This document shows, in pieces, positions 1 to 7,182 of a stretch of DNA of 15,103 nucleotides. This DNA is from Syntrophaceae bacterium (GTDB taxonomy: Bacteria; Desulfobacterota; Syntrophia; Syntrophales; UBA5619). The stretch spans positions 1 through 15,103 of the forward strand of contig CAKKRN010000047.1 of NCBI GenBank assembly GCA_919902745.1, given 5' to 3'. The translations under genes were made by a program, and so were the position numbers. Within the stretch, counting starts at the first letter, position 1; every line of letters begins with the position of its first letter. Below the pieces are notes generated by a model. That model searched no databases, was not told where the DNA came from, and saw nothing but the letters and a program-made list of their open reading frames with translations.

Positions 1-33
1 GGCCGGTTTTTTCAGAGGATTATCTTTTTTCAT
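1..33 (-). CDS. Possible start of a gene running off the window edge
   Basis: Reading the minus strand, an ATG at 33-31 opens a frame of 11 codons (MKKDNPLKKPA) that reaches the window edge without a stop. It lies just beyond the hairpin at 43-65 that would end the upstream operon. No Shine-Dalgarno sequence is visible before it, since the upstream bases are A/T-rich. The lysine-rich start is typical of a small cytoplasmic protein or an N-terminal region, but 11 residues cannot identify a family. It could equally be chance. Confidence 0.22.
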   Translation of the reverse strand, partial: MKKDNPLKKPA

Positions 34-42
34 ATTTAAAAT

Positions 43-69
43 AATAGGGGGACAGCGCCCCTATTTTTT
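43..69. terminator. Hairpin overlapping the stop of the coiled-coil gene
   Basis: An 8-bp stem (43-50 paired with 58-65, AATAGGGG/CCCCTATT) with a 7-nt loop lies at the end of the minus-strand operon. The TAG stop of the coiled-coil gene (63-61) is inside the stem. On the plus strand the stem runs straight into a T tract (to 69). On the minus strand it is followed by ATTTTAAA, a weaker U tract. It probably ends the redox operon and may work both ways. The loop side contains GGGGACAG, a word that recurs in two other palindromes of this window. Confidence 0.5.
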
Positions 70-381
70 ATACGCCTCCAATTTCTCCCGAAGCGTCCGG
101 ATCATCTCTTGAAGCTGCTTCGCCTCGTCGCGGGCGGTCTGTTCGATGGCGTGGCATCTCTCTTCGGATTCGATCTTCCGGCGCTCCAATTCGTCCCGGA
201 GGGCGGAGATCATGTTTTTGAGCTGGCCGTTCTCCTCGTTGGCCGCCGCCAAGGCGTGCTGGAGCCGCTCCTGCTCATCGATGCGCATCTTCTCCATCTG
301 TTTGCGCAGGGCGCCGACCATCTCCTTCAGATGCCGGTTTTCCGCCTGCAGGCCGAGTTCATTCTGCTTGGATGACGCCAT
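61..381 (-). CDS. Small coiled-coil protein with three 36-residue repeats
   Basis: A 106-residue soluble, highly charged protein with no signal peptide and no membrane segment. It is predicted to be almost wholly helical. Three copies of an L-[KQ]-[EN]-M-[VI]-x-[AT]-L-R-x-x-[ML]-E block begin at residues 18, 54 and 90, exactly 36 residues apart, which points to internal duplication of a coiled-coil unit. One cysteine (C76) is present. The ATG at 381 lies 15 bp after the TlpA-like stop and is preceded by AGGTGG and AAAAGG, so it is probably co-transcribed with the two redox genes. I do not recognise a family. It may be a structural or scaffold protein, and nothing in it shows a redox role of its own. 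Confidence 0.75.
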   Translation of the reverse strand: MASSKQNELGLQAENRHLKEMVGALRKQMEKMRIDEQERLQHALAAANEENGQLKNMISALRDELERRKIESEERCHAIEQTARDEAKQLQEMIRTLREKLEAYKK

Positions 382-396
382 GAAGCCTTTTCCACC

Positions 397-927
397 TCAC
401 CTCTTTTTCAGGATCGTCTCCAGGAGAGTTTCTATTTTCCGGCATTGACGGCAGAGGATGTTCCCGTTTTGGTCGACGAGGACCATCGATGGAACGCCCC
501 GGATGTCATAGATGCCGCTTACGGCGCCGTCTTCGTCCAGGAGCACGCGGTAGGGAAGCCCGTACCTAACTGTGAATTTGGCCACCTTCTCCTTCGATTC
601 CTGGATGTCGATATTGACGATCTCCAGCCCCCGCTTCGCATAGGTCGCATGGAGCGATTTGAAATGGGGGATCTCCTCTCTGCAGGAGGGGCACCAGGTT
701 GCGCTGAAGATGATCAGGACCGGCTGTTTCCCCTTGAAATCGCTCAAACGGAATTTCCGGCCGTTCAGGTCCGTGAGGACGAAGTCCGGGGCCTTCTCCG
801 CGATGGCCGTTTTCGCGGCTTCACGCGGCTTTGGTGCAGACCCGGCGTCCGCCGGGATAAAGACATTACATGCAACCGTTAGGGCTGCGACGATCATTAC
901 CTTTTTCCAACCATCGGTATAAACCAT
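397..927 (-). CDS. TlpA/ResA-like thioredoxin-fold protein, exported
   Basis: A 176-residue thiol-disulfide oxidoreductase of the TlpA/ResA/AhpC-TSA group. Residues about 7-28 are hydrophobic and act as a signal or anchor. C20 follows TVA, a weak lipobox, so it may be a lipoprotein. The thioredoxin fold runs from about 45 to 172, with the active site W-C79-P-S-C82 and the cis-proline in GVPS (P146). Such proteins reduce disulfides outside the cytoplasmic membrane, for instance in cytochrome c maturation, using electrons passed by CcdA/DsbD. The gene just upstream encodes such a carrier. The ATG at 927 has AAGGAG before it, overlapping the stop of that gene, so translation is probably coupled. 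A second CxxC (C159-R-Q-C162) near the C-terminus is unusual. Confidence 0.88.
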   Translation of the reverse strand: MVYTDGWKKVMIVAALTVACNVFIPADAGSAPKPREAAKTAIAEKAPDFVLTDLNGRKFRLSDFKGKQPVLIIFSATWCPSCREEIPHFKSLHATYAKRGLEIVNIDIQESKEKVAKFTVRYGLPYRVLLDEDGAVSGIYDIRGVPSMVLVDQNGNILCRQCRKIETLLETILKKR

Positions 928-936
928 TTGTTCTCC

Positions 937-1650
937 TTAAACCCAGAGTATTCCGGCATTGATCAGAAAATATTCTCCCGCTCCCAGCAGTATCCAGCCG
1001 AACAGCCGGCTGATCCGGACCATCCATACACCGGACTTGGGGATGCCGGCCAAGAGACCGGCAAACGTCCCGGCCAGGATAAGCAGGGTCCCCATTCCGC
1101 ATGCGAAGACGAACATCAGGCCGGAGGCATAGGCCACATTCTGCCGGGTCGCCGCGTAGCTGAGGATCACGGCGAGGACCGGCGCCGTGCAGGGACCCAT
1201 GACCAGGCCCGAGGCCGCCCCCACCAAAAAACCGCCGGCGATGCCCTTCATCCTTTTTTTAGACTGCACCCTTGCGATGAAGGCCGGTGTCCGGACGGAG
1301 AGGGCGAAGACATCGAACATCGACAACCCCATGAGAATGCAGATATTTCCGATAACGAAATAGGTCCAGGGGTTGCTTTGAATCTGGCCGAACAGCTTTC
1401 CGGAAAGCGCGGCGACGGCGCCGAGAATCGTGTAGGTGACGGCCATGCCCAGCACGTAAATCAGCGAGAGAAAGAACGACCGGCTTTTCGAGCCGCCGCG
1501 GGCGCCGATGAAGGCGACGGTGATCGGGATGACCGGGTAGATGCACGGGGTGAAGCTGATCAGCACCCCTCCGAGATAAACGGCCAGAAAGGACAGGAAA
1601 ACCGACTCCTGCAGGTAGGCGGACAAGCCGCCGACAAAATTTTCTACCAT
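937..1650 (-). CDS. ccdA: CcdA/DsbD-type transmembrane thiol electron carrier
   Basis: A polytopic membrane protein of 237 residues, the size of the CcdA / DsbD transmembrane family. It moves reducing power from cytoplasmic thioredoxin across the membrane to periplasmic partners. The two conserved redox cysteines are visible in their usual settings: C36 in FTPCIYP on the first membrane helix and C154 in GPCTAP on the fourth. About six membrane segments are apparent. A GTG at 1662 would extend the frame by four codons but has no ribosome site. The ATG at 1650 is preceded directly by GGGGAGG and is preferred. The next gene downstream, 9 bp away, encodes a TlpA-like partner. The fused periplasmic domains of full DsbD are absent. 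Confidence 0.88.
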   Translation of the reverse strand: MVENFVGGLSAYLQESVFLSFLAVYLGGVLISFTPCIYPVIPITVAFIGARGGSKSRSFFLSLIYVLGMAVTYTILGAVAALSGKLFGQIQSNPWTYFVIGNICILMGLSMFDVFALSVRTPAFIARVQSKKRMKGIAGGFLVGAASGLVMGPCTAPVLAVILSYAATRQNVAYASGLMFVFACGMGTLLILAGTFAGLLAGIPKSGVWMVRISRLFGWILLGAGEYFLINAGILWV

Positions 1651-1710
1651 GCTCCTCCCCACCCGGCCGCGTCTATCGCTCTGTATCTTTTAAATCTCTC
1701 CGGGTCATAT

Positions 1711-1769
1711 TCCCCGAAGCTTGCTTCGTACCTTGCCGTCTTAGATACCCCGCAGCAAGCTGCGGGGTA
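1711..1769. repeat. REP-like pair of small palindromes in the spacer upstream of ccdA
   Basis: Two stem-loops with related cores lie 17 bp apart. The first is CGAAGC/GCTTCG (1715-1728). The second is a perfect 10-bp stem, TACCCCGCAG/CTGCGGGGTA, with a CAAG loop (1746-1769). The rest of the 1651-1945 spacer has an AGATAAAA/TTTTATCT palindrome (1798-1816) and no convincing gene. Paired GC-rich palindromes in a spacer resemble REP/BIME elements. They lie in the likely 5' leader of the ccdA operon, so an effect on transcription is possible but unproven. Confidence 0.45.
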
Positions 1770-1908
1770 GTTTATTTGCTAACATAAAACGGGAGAAAGA
1801 TAAAATCCTTTTATCTCGTCGTCCCCGGGGGGAGGATGACGGCAGCCGCGCTGCGGACGATCCTTCCGGCGCGTGTTTCCGTAATGATGATAGACTGGTA
1901 AGTATGCG

Positions 1909-1943
1909 AAGGGCCTGTCCCCATTCCGGGGACAGGCCCTTTT
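1909..1943. terminator. Strong hairpin beyond the atoE stop
   Basis: A perfect 14-bp stem (1909-1922 with 1928-1941, AAGGGCCTGTCCCC) and a 5-nt loop end 3 bp before the atoE stop codon at 1946-1948. The plus strand has four T after the stem base (1940-1943), giving a textbook intrinsic terminator in that direction. On the minus strand the stem base is followed by CGCATAC, so termination of atoE mRNA would depend on the stem alone. The inner part carries GGGGACAG in inverted copies, like the palindrome at 7200-7226. Confidence 0.6.
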
Positions 1944-1945
1944 GG

Positions 1946-3370
1946 TTACCAGTTGGGAACGAAGAAGAGGAACGCGAGGGAGGTGATGATGAAGTAGACG
2001 AAGAAGACCATGAGCAGATAGCCCATGATATCCCTGAAATGCAATCTCGCCACGGCCAGCATGGCAATGGCCCAGAAGGGCTGGATCATGTCGGTCATCA
2101 TATCTGCCCAGGCGAAGGTAACGACTGTCGTTCCCATTCCGACGCCCAATTGCTTTGCCGCGGGAATGATGTAAGGCGCCACCACCGCCCACTCGCCCCC
2201 TCCGGACGGAATGAGATAGTTGAGAATTCCTCCATACCAATAGACGAAAAGGGGGAAGGTCTGCGGGGTCGAGATCGCTACGAAAGCCTGGGTGAAGACC
2301 GTGGAAAGAAGGGTGAATTTGAAGAGCCCGAGAATCCCGGCATAGAAGGGAAATTGGATAACGATCCCCCAGACGGCCTTCCCCGCATCCTCAGTGGCCT
2401 TCAGGAATGACCAGGGCCTCCAGTGGAATAGAATTCCCAGCATGAGCATGGCAAAATTGACCACGTTGAGGTTCAGGTCTAGGCCTTTGGTGGAGAAGTG
2501 CCAGATCAACCAGATCAGTCCGCCGATGAAGACGATGAGGTTGAATCCCGGCCACCAGTTCATCCAGTCGGAAGGGCTTTCCCATTTGGCGGGTTTAGGA
2601 GGGGCTTCGTAAAGTTTGAGTTGATCCATCAGTTCGGGCTTTACGATATAGGTTTTCTCCGGTCTGGGATGCATCAGGGCCATCAGGATGGTGACCGCAG
2701 CAATAATGATGACCGTCAGAATCAGGTTGAAGGGATGAAAGATCGTATTGGCCACAGGGATGGTCGCATCGAGCAATTTCCCCTTGATCAGGAAGTTATC
2801 GGGGGTTGCCACGAGCAACGTGGCCGAACCGGAGAGCCCCGCGTGCCAGGTGCAGCCCAAGCCGAGGTAGGCGGCGGCGACAAGCAGACGATAATCGGCC
2901 TTTGGATTTCTCTTCACGATGAAGAGGGCCAACATGGCGCTTGCAATGAGGCTCAGTCCCCAGTTGAGCCAGGCCATGATCATTGAGAAAAGGGACATGA
3001 CGAGAATGGCCTGCCAGGGTTTTTCGGGATTGGCCAAGCCCGAAAGTCCGTTGAGCAGCCGCCGGACAGGAGGGGAGCAAGCCAGAATATAGCCTGTCAT
3101 CATGATCAGGCACATCTGCATGGCGAAGGTGAGTAATTCCCAGAATCCTTTTCCCCATGCCTGAATCGATTCATAAGCCCGGCTGCCAAGGCTGACCTCC
3201 GGCTTGAATCCCCAGATGAGTGCGAAGATGTAGGTGACCAGGCTCAAAACGATGACAATGACCAGTGCGTCGGGGATCCATCGCTCTGTCCAGCGGGTCA
3301 TGCCATCACCCCAGTCCTTCAGGAACTCAAAGGTCCCCCGAACTTCTTCTTTCTTTTTCTCGTTTACCAT
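1946..3370 (-). CDS. atoE: AtoE-family short-chain fatty acid permease
   Basis: A 474-residue inner-membrane permease matching the length and layout of the AtoE short-chain fatty acid transporter family, which imports acids such as acetoacetate and butyrate. The N-terminus (about 1-30) is charged and cytoplasmic, followed by a dozen or so membrane segments. Family-like features include TGYILACSPPVRRLL near residue 95, TWHAGLSGSA around 175, and the glycine-rich SGGGEWAVVAPYIIPAAKQLGV stretch near 390. The ATG at 3370 has AAGGAGGG 6-7 bp upstream. It appears monocistronic, with a strong hairpin beyond the stop and a long structured leader (3401-3544). It fits an organism that uses or secretes short-chain acids. 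The substrate is inferred from the family. Confidence 0.88.
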   Translation of the reverse strand: MVNEKKKEEVRGTFEFLKDWGDGMTRWTERWIPDALVIVIVLSLVTYIFALIWGFKPEVSLGSRAYESIQAWGKGFWELLTFAMQMCLIMMTGYILACSPPVRRLLNGLSGLANPEKPWQAILVMSLFSMIMAWLNWGLSLIASAMLALFIVKRNPKADYRLLVAAAYLGLGCTWHAGLSGSATLLVATPDNFLIKGKLLDATIPVANTIFHPFNLILTVIIIAAVTILMALMHPRPEKTYIVKPELMDQLKLYEAPPKPAKWESPSDWMNWWPGFNLIVFIGGLIWLIWHFSTKGLDLNLNVVNFAMLMLGILFHWRPWSFLKATEDAGKAVWGIVIQFPFYAGILGLFKFTLLSTVFTQAFVAISTPQTFPLFVYWYGGILNYLIPSGGGEWAVVAPYIIPAAKQLGVGMGTTVVTFAWADMMTDMIQPFWAIAMLAVARLHFRDIMGYLLMVFFVYFIITSLAFLFFVPNW

Positions 3371-3400
3371 AGGTCCCTCCTTTTTAAGTCTTTAACTAAC

Positions 3401-3544
3401 CCCCTGACGTAGTCAGGGGTGGGGCGTGAACCAACATTGTTGGTGAACAAGATTTGAAAAGAGTCGTTTCAATCCTTGTCAGGCAAGGCGAAGGACATTG
3501 TCCGAAGTCTTGCCGCGTTTCAAAGCCACCGAAAAGGTCGGTGG
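3401..3544 (-). promoter_or_regulatory. Structured untranslated leader upstream of atoE
   Basis: The 430-bp spacer 3371-3801 lacks a convincing gene. Its atoE-proximal part can form four successive stem-loops: CCCCTGAC/GTCAGGGG (3401-3419), ACCAAC/GTTGGT (3430-3444), GGCAAG..CTTGCC with an inner GGAC/GTCC hairpin (3482-3514), and CCACCG/CGGTGG (3526-3544). CGTTTCAA occurs twice (3465-3472 and 3516-3523). On the minus strand these lie within 175 nt of the atoE start and could act as a cis-regulatory RNA, or be inserted palindromic repeats. No known riboswitch class was recognised. The remainder (3545-3801) shows no clear promoter. Confidence 0.35.
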
Positions 3545-3837
3545 TAGTTTACAAGGGTTGATATAATCATGGTGCAAATGGAGTGGATTCAAAAGGATGA
3601 GAGGCTCCCGACCGTATCACCTCCTTTCTTCGGGGGATAGAGATTGAAGAATCGCTGGAATGATTTAATGAAAGAACCCCGAATAGATGTTTCCGTATCG
3701 AAAAGGAACCATTTTGTCAAGAGAAATATGGAGTCGATTATGGATCACGCTTTCCTTTCTTCTGCATCCTGTGGTATGGTAGCCCCGCAATTTTTTCGCC
3801 GGTGAGCGCGGAAAGGGCCACCGCGGCGGATGGTAGG

Positions 3838-4584
3838 ATGAAGAAAGCCATGAATGCATTGCCCGTCCCCGTTGCTGACGTAAAAGAACCGAAGCGGTGC
3901 CTCTCCTGCGGGACAACGGAGAATATCGGCCGGAAACGATACTGTTCTCTCGACTGCCGCCAGAAGCTCCGGCAGCGACTCGACATGCGCTGCGGCCTTC
4001 TCCAGGCGCTGAACACGCGGTACGCCACCTTCTACTTTTCCGATCTGCTGATCGTCATGGACCTCCTGCCCCGCGGCCAGAAGGAGATCCGCAGCTTCTT
4101 CTACCCGAGGACGCCGGGCAGGAATCCGGGCGAAGACTTCAGCCGGATGGCGGACATCCTGGGTGAGACCTGGTGGGCGGAGCAGCGGCGGACGAAGAAA
4201 AGGTATTTCGCGACGCTCCACGTCCTCGATCGGGCCGTCCGGAACCGCGTGCCGCCGCAGGCCGTCAAGCCGCCGATCATTCACACGCCGGACGTCAGAC
4301 CGGCCTCCCTGGTCTATCTCAATCTGGAAAAGTCGAATCTCGATTCCTCCGAACTCCGGAAGATCATCCGGGACGCCTACCGGCATCAAGTCAAGATCCA
4401 CCACCCCGATCTCGGGGGCAACGCGTCGATGTTCCGGAAGATTCACCAGGCCTACGAGGATCTGATCCGCTGGGCGGAGAATCCCATCTTCATCCGCCAC
4501 CGCGGTTTCCCGGACAAGTGGTTCTACGAAGGGGACAAAGACCGCTGGATTCAGCCCACGCCGCTCCATCCGCAGGGCCGGTAA
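3838..4584 (+). CDS. J-domain protein with N-terminal Cys4 zinc-finger-like motif
   Basis: About 248 residues from the ATG at 3838; the frame extends to a GTG at 3802 (260 residues), and an ATG at 3850 is also possible. None has a good ribosome site. Numbering from the GTG, C33-x2-C36-x11-C48-x3-C52 resembles a small zinc knuckle. A middle region (about 60-160) rich in Arg and aromatic residues has no recognised fold. A C-terminal J-domain-like segment (about 183-226) contains the diagnostic HPD at 201-203 and helices II and III. J domains stimulate the ATPase of Hsp70/DnaK. The usual order (J domain first) is reversed and the Gly/Phe region is absent, so it is not DnaJ itself but a specialised co-chaperone of unknown client. 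Confidence 0.72.
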   Translation: MKKAMNALPVPVADVKEPKRCLSCGTTENIGRKRYCSLDCRQKLRQRLDMRCGLLQALNTRYATFYFSDLLIVMDLLPRGQKEIRSFFYPRTPGRNPGEDFSRMADILGETWWAEQRRTKKRYFATLHVLDRAVRNRVPPQAVKPPIIHTPDVRPASLVYLNLEKSNLDSSELRKIIRDAYRHQVKIHHPDLGGNASMFRKIHQAYEDLIRWAENPIFIRHRGFPDKWFYEGDKDRWIQPTPLHPQGR

Positions 4585-4723
4585 CCGATGAAGGGTTCCA
4601 TCCGGGAGTAATTGCTTGTCGCGCGCCTTGAACGGATCCTGTCAGGGTCTGCGGGGCTTTTCACGAGGTCTGCCGAACGACCGGCCGGAAGGCCTTGCAG
4701 ATTCAAAAAGAGGCTTATAAGGC

Positions 4724-4900
4724 ATGACTGTCCGTAAAGTAACATTGCCGTATGGACAAAAGAGCGTCGAGATCCGCATCCCGGAGGGCAATCTCGTGGG
4801 GGTATACTCCCCGTGCGACGTGGCGCCGGTGACGGACGTCAAGGCGGAAATCCGCCGGGCATTGGCCTCGCCGATCGGAGCCCTCCCTGAAGATTCCTGA
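4724..4900 (+). pseudogene. N-terminal remnant of a second LarA-family racemase
   Basis: A 58-codon frame (ATG 4724, TGA 4898-4900) whose product reads like the N-terminus of LarA/DUF2088 proteins: KVTLPYG near residue 5, IPEGNLVGVYSP at 19-30, and AEIRRALASPIG at 41-52. The family then needs about 370 more residues, including the DxTR motif, the histidines and the pincer lysine, and none of these follow. It is therefore a truncated relic, not an enzyme. It is not a copy of the larA at 8277-9608, since their aligned starts differ at most positions. It ends 12 bp from the convergent thioesterase stop. AAGAGG about 10 bp upstream could still allow translation. The 4585-4723 stretch before it shows nothing further. 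Confidence 0.7.
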
Positions 4901-4912
4901 TTTCTTCCGCCT

Positions 4913-5356
4913 TCATAGATTCCACGACTCCTTCTTCCGGTAGGCCATCCCCTCGAAACGAGAGATCAACTCCCCCGAAGCGTCGGTAATCCGGATGGTG
5001 TAGGCGGCGATCTTCGGGCCGCAGGAAACCTCTTCAGCCTCGGCGAAAAGGAGCCCTCCAGTGGCCGCCTTCAAGTAGGAAATCGAACAGTGGATCGCCA
5101 CTGCGGTCCGCCCTCTCGAATTGGCTGCGGCCGCAAAGGCCAGGTCGGCCAGAGTGAAAACGGCGCCTCCATGGACAAGGCCGAGACCGTTCAGATGGTG
5201 ATCGCGGATCTCCAGTCGGGCTCTTGCCCTGCCATCGCCCGCCTCGATCAGTTCAATACCGACAAACCCGGCAAAGAGATCCTTTCGGAAAAAGGCCTTT
5301 ATCGCTTCCGAAGTGATTGCTTCGTTCAACTCCCGCTGGTCTCCTTGGTTTTTCAT
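4913..5356 (-). CDS. PaaI-like hotdog-fold thioesterase
   Basis: A 147-residue hotdog-fold protein of the PaaI/YbgC acyl-CoA thioesterase superfamily, which hydrolyses acyl- or aryl-CoA thioesters in the cytoplasm. The signature stretch is visible: N56-G-L-G-L-V-H62-G-G-A-V-F-T-L-A-D71. The spacing from N56 to D71 matches the Asn and Asp used by PaaI. Length is normal for the family. The ATG at 5356 has GAGGAAA about 9 bp upstream. It lies 35 bp after the large TRAP subunit gene and is most likely the last gene of that operon. This suggests it clears a CoA ester formed from the imported acid, but the substrate cannot be read from sequence. Confidence 0.85.
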   Translation of the reverse strand: MKNQGDQRELNEAITSEAIKAFFRKDLFAGFVGIELIEAGDGRARARLEIRDHHLNGLGLVHGGAVFTLADLAFAAAANSRGRTAVAIHCSISYLKAATGGLLFAEAEEVSCGPKIAAYTIRITDASGELISRFEGMAYRKKESWNL

Positions 5357-5391
5357 CTATTTCTTTCCTCGGCATTACGGTCTTATTATTT

Positions 5392-6669
5392 TCAGCGGCC
5401 CATGAAAAGCCTGGGCAGGTACGTGCTCAGCCAGGGTACATAAGTCACAACGGCCAGCACCGCCAGGGAGACCAAAAACGGCGGCCAGATCGCCCGACTC
5501 AGGCGGTCGAGGGACATTCCCGTAACGCCGCAGATCGAAAAGAGCACCGCGCCCACCGGCGGCGTAATCAGACCCAGAACGAGGTTCAGGCAGATGACGA
5601 TGCCCATGTGCACCGGGTCGATCCCCAGGTGGGCGGCAATGGGCGCCAGCACAGGGGTTACGATGACCAGGGCGGGGGCGGTCTCCATCGGGATCCCGAG
5701 GAGGAGCAAAAAAATGTTGATAAACAGCAGGATCAGCCAGGGCGATGTGGTCAGCGCGGAGATCCAGTCGATCAAGAGCTGGGGGATCTGATCCACCGCG
5801 ACGATCCAGGCAAACGGCTCCGACATGGCGATAAGCATCATCACCATACCCGATTCCAGTCCGGCCTTCAACAGGACATCGGGGAGGTTCCGGAAATTCA
5901 GTTTTCGGTAGACAACAACCCCCACGAAGGTTGAATAAACACAGGCGACGCCGGCCGCCTCGGTGGGCGTGAACATGCCGCTCAGGATGCCGCCCAGGAT
6001 CAGCACCGGCATGAACAGGGCGGGAACCGCCTTCCCGGCGGCAATCAAAACGTCCTTCAAGGGGGCCTTCGCGTCCAGAGGGTATTTGCGTCTGATGGCC
6101 AGGAAGTACATGTATACCATCAGGGCGGCGCCCAGCAGCAGACCGGGGAAGACGCCGCCCATAAACAGCGCGCCGATCGAAACATTGGCGGTGACGCCGT
6201 AAATGATGAACGGGATGCTGGGCGGGATGATGGGCCCCATGCAGGCAGCCGTGCAGGTCAGCGCGGCGGCCACGTCCTCTTCATATCCGGCTTTTTTCAT
6301 GGCCGGGATCATCACCATGCCGATGGCCACGGCGGTGGCCACCGCGGCCCCGGAGATCGCCGCAAAGATCGCGCAGGCAAGAATCGTGGCATGCCCAAGC
6401 CCGCCGCGGACGTGCCCCAGCAGCAGGCGGGCGAAGCGTACCAGGTCCTGCGTGATGCCCCCCTCGTTCATGAGATTTCCGGCCAGCATGAACAGCGGAA
6501 TGGCGAGCAGCGGAAAGGTCGCCAGGCCGCCGAAGATGGTTTGAATCAGCGTGGTCACCGGCATGCTGCTGCTGACCAGCGCGTAGACCAGAGAGCAGCC
6601 GCCCAGGGCCACGGTGATGGGGGCGGAGAGACACAACAGCCCCACAAAGGTGGTCAGGAAGACGGTCAT
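5392..6669 (-). CDS. TRAP transporter large permease subunit (DctM family)
   Basis: A 425-residue membrane protein of normal DctM length, the channel-forming subunit of a tripartite ATP-independent periplasmic transporter driven by an ion gradient. Family-typical stretches are PLLAIPLFMLAGNLMNEGGI (about 52-71), ISGAAVATAVAIG (about 105-117) and MGPIIPPSIPFIIYG (about 143-157), the GPIIPPS block being the conserved substrate/ion region. About twelve membrane helices are apparent. Its ATG (6669-6667) overlaps the stop of the small-subunit gene in an ATGA, so translation is coupled. The imported solute is probably a carboxylic acid, as for most TRAP systems. Confidence 0.92.
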   Translation of the reverse strand: MTVFLTTFVGLLCLSAPITVALGGCSLVYALVSSSMPVTTLIQTIFGGLATFPLLAIPLFMLAGNLMNEGGITQDLVRFARLLLGHVRGGLGHATILACAIFAAISGAAVATAVAIGMVMIPAMKKAGYEEDVAAALTCTAACMGPIIPPSIPFIIYGVTANVSIGALFMGGVFPGLLLGAALMVYMYFLAIRRKYPLDAKAPLKDVLIAAGKAVPALFMPVLILGGILSGMFTPTEAAGVACVYSTFVGVVVYRKLNFRNLPDVLLKAGLESGMVMMLIAMSEPFAWIVAVDQIPQLLIDWISALTTSPWLILLFINIFLLLLGIPMETAPALVIVTPVLAPIAAHLGIDPVHMGIVICLNLVLGLITPPVGAVLFSICGVTGMSLDRLSRAIWPPFLVSLAVLAVVTYVPWLSTYLPRLFMGR

Positions 6670-7157
6670 TGGCCTTCTCCTTTCGGACCCAGGCCGAGGA
6701 AAATCAGGAATTCCTCCAGCATGAGAAAGAACATGATGAGGAAACCCGTCGGAAGCGCGGCGTAGGGGATGCTCATCACAAGGCCGATGGCCGGCGAGGT
6801 CTGTTTCGCATTATACAGGGTCTGGAAGAGACCGTAGCCGAACATGACGCCGAAGAAAAACAGCGCGCAGAGATAACTCACAAGCTTGAGCGCCCGGGCC
6901 ATTCCCGGAGGGACCGATTCCACCACCGACGTCATGCTGACCATGTAGCCCTTTTTCAATCCCACCGCACCGCCCAGCATCGAGGCCCAGACAAGGGAAT
7001 AGGTCGAAACCTCGCCGGACCAGATGGTCATTTTTTGGAACACGTAGCGTCCGACAACTTCATACGGGATGACGACGGCGATGACGGCCATGAACAGGAT
7101 CGTCCCCCAGCTTCCCGCCGTCACCAGAAATTCGTTGAACCGTTGCAGTACGCGCAT
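6666..7157 (-). CDS. TRAP transporter small permease subunit (DctQ family)
   Basis: A 163-residue membrane protein with four hydrophobic helices (about 14-35, 52-70, 88-110, 130-155), as expected for DctQ. This subunit partners DctM and docks the binding protein. The first loop has the family-like YEVVGRYVF stretch (about 28-36), followed by W-x-G-E in the IWSGEV segment. The ATG at 7157 is preceded by a GGGGGAG site about 8 bp away. The gene is separated from the upstream binding-protein gene by an 87-bp spacer with a large nested palindrome, while downstream it overlaps the large subunit gene by 4 bp. Confidence 0.9.
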   Translation of the reverse strand: MRVLQRFNEFLVTAGSWGTILFMAVIAVVIPYEVVGRYVFQKMTIWSGEVSTYSLVWASMLGGAVGLKKGYMVSMTSVVESVPPGMARALKLVSYLCALFFFGVMFGYGLFQTLYNAKQTSPAIGLVMSIPYAALPTGFLIMFFLMLEEFLIFLGLGPKGEGQ

Positions 7158-7182
7158 GACGCCGCTCCCCCGGGCAATGAGA

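Noticed and set aside
928..1770. A 280-codon open frame on the plus strand
   Set aside because: It is antisense to the ccdA-type gene and crosses into the palindromic spacer. The product is low-complexity and charged, with no ribosome site or motif.
3465..3523. CGTTTCAA twice, one followed by TCC, resembling the start of a CRISPR repeat
   Set aside because: Only an 8-base word is shared, 51 bp apart, and no third copy, full-length repeat or cas gene is present.
3500..3545. A possible sigma54 promoter (TGGC...GGCA) upstream of atoE
   Set aside because: The spacing between GG and GC is not the required 10 bases, and the -12 element lacks the TGC core.
3745..4569. A 274-codon minus-strand frame
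   Set aside because: It is antisense to the J-domain gene. The HPD and cysteine motifs on the plus strand are much better evidence of coding.
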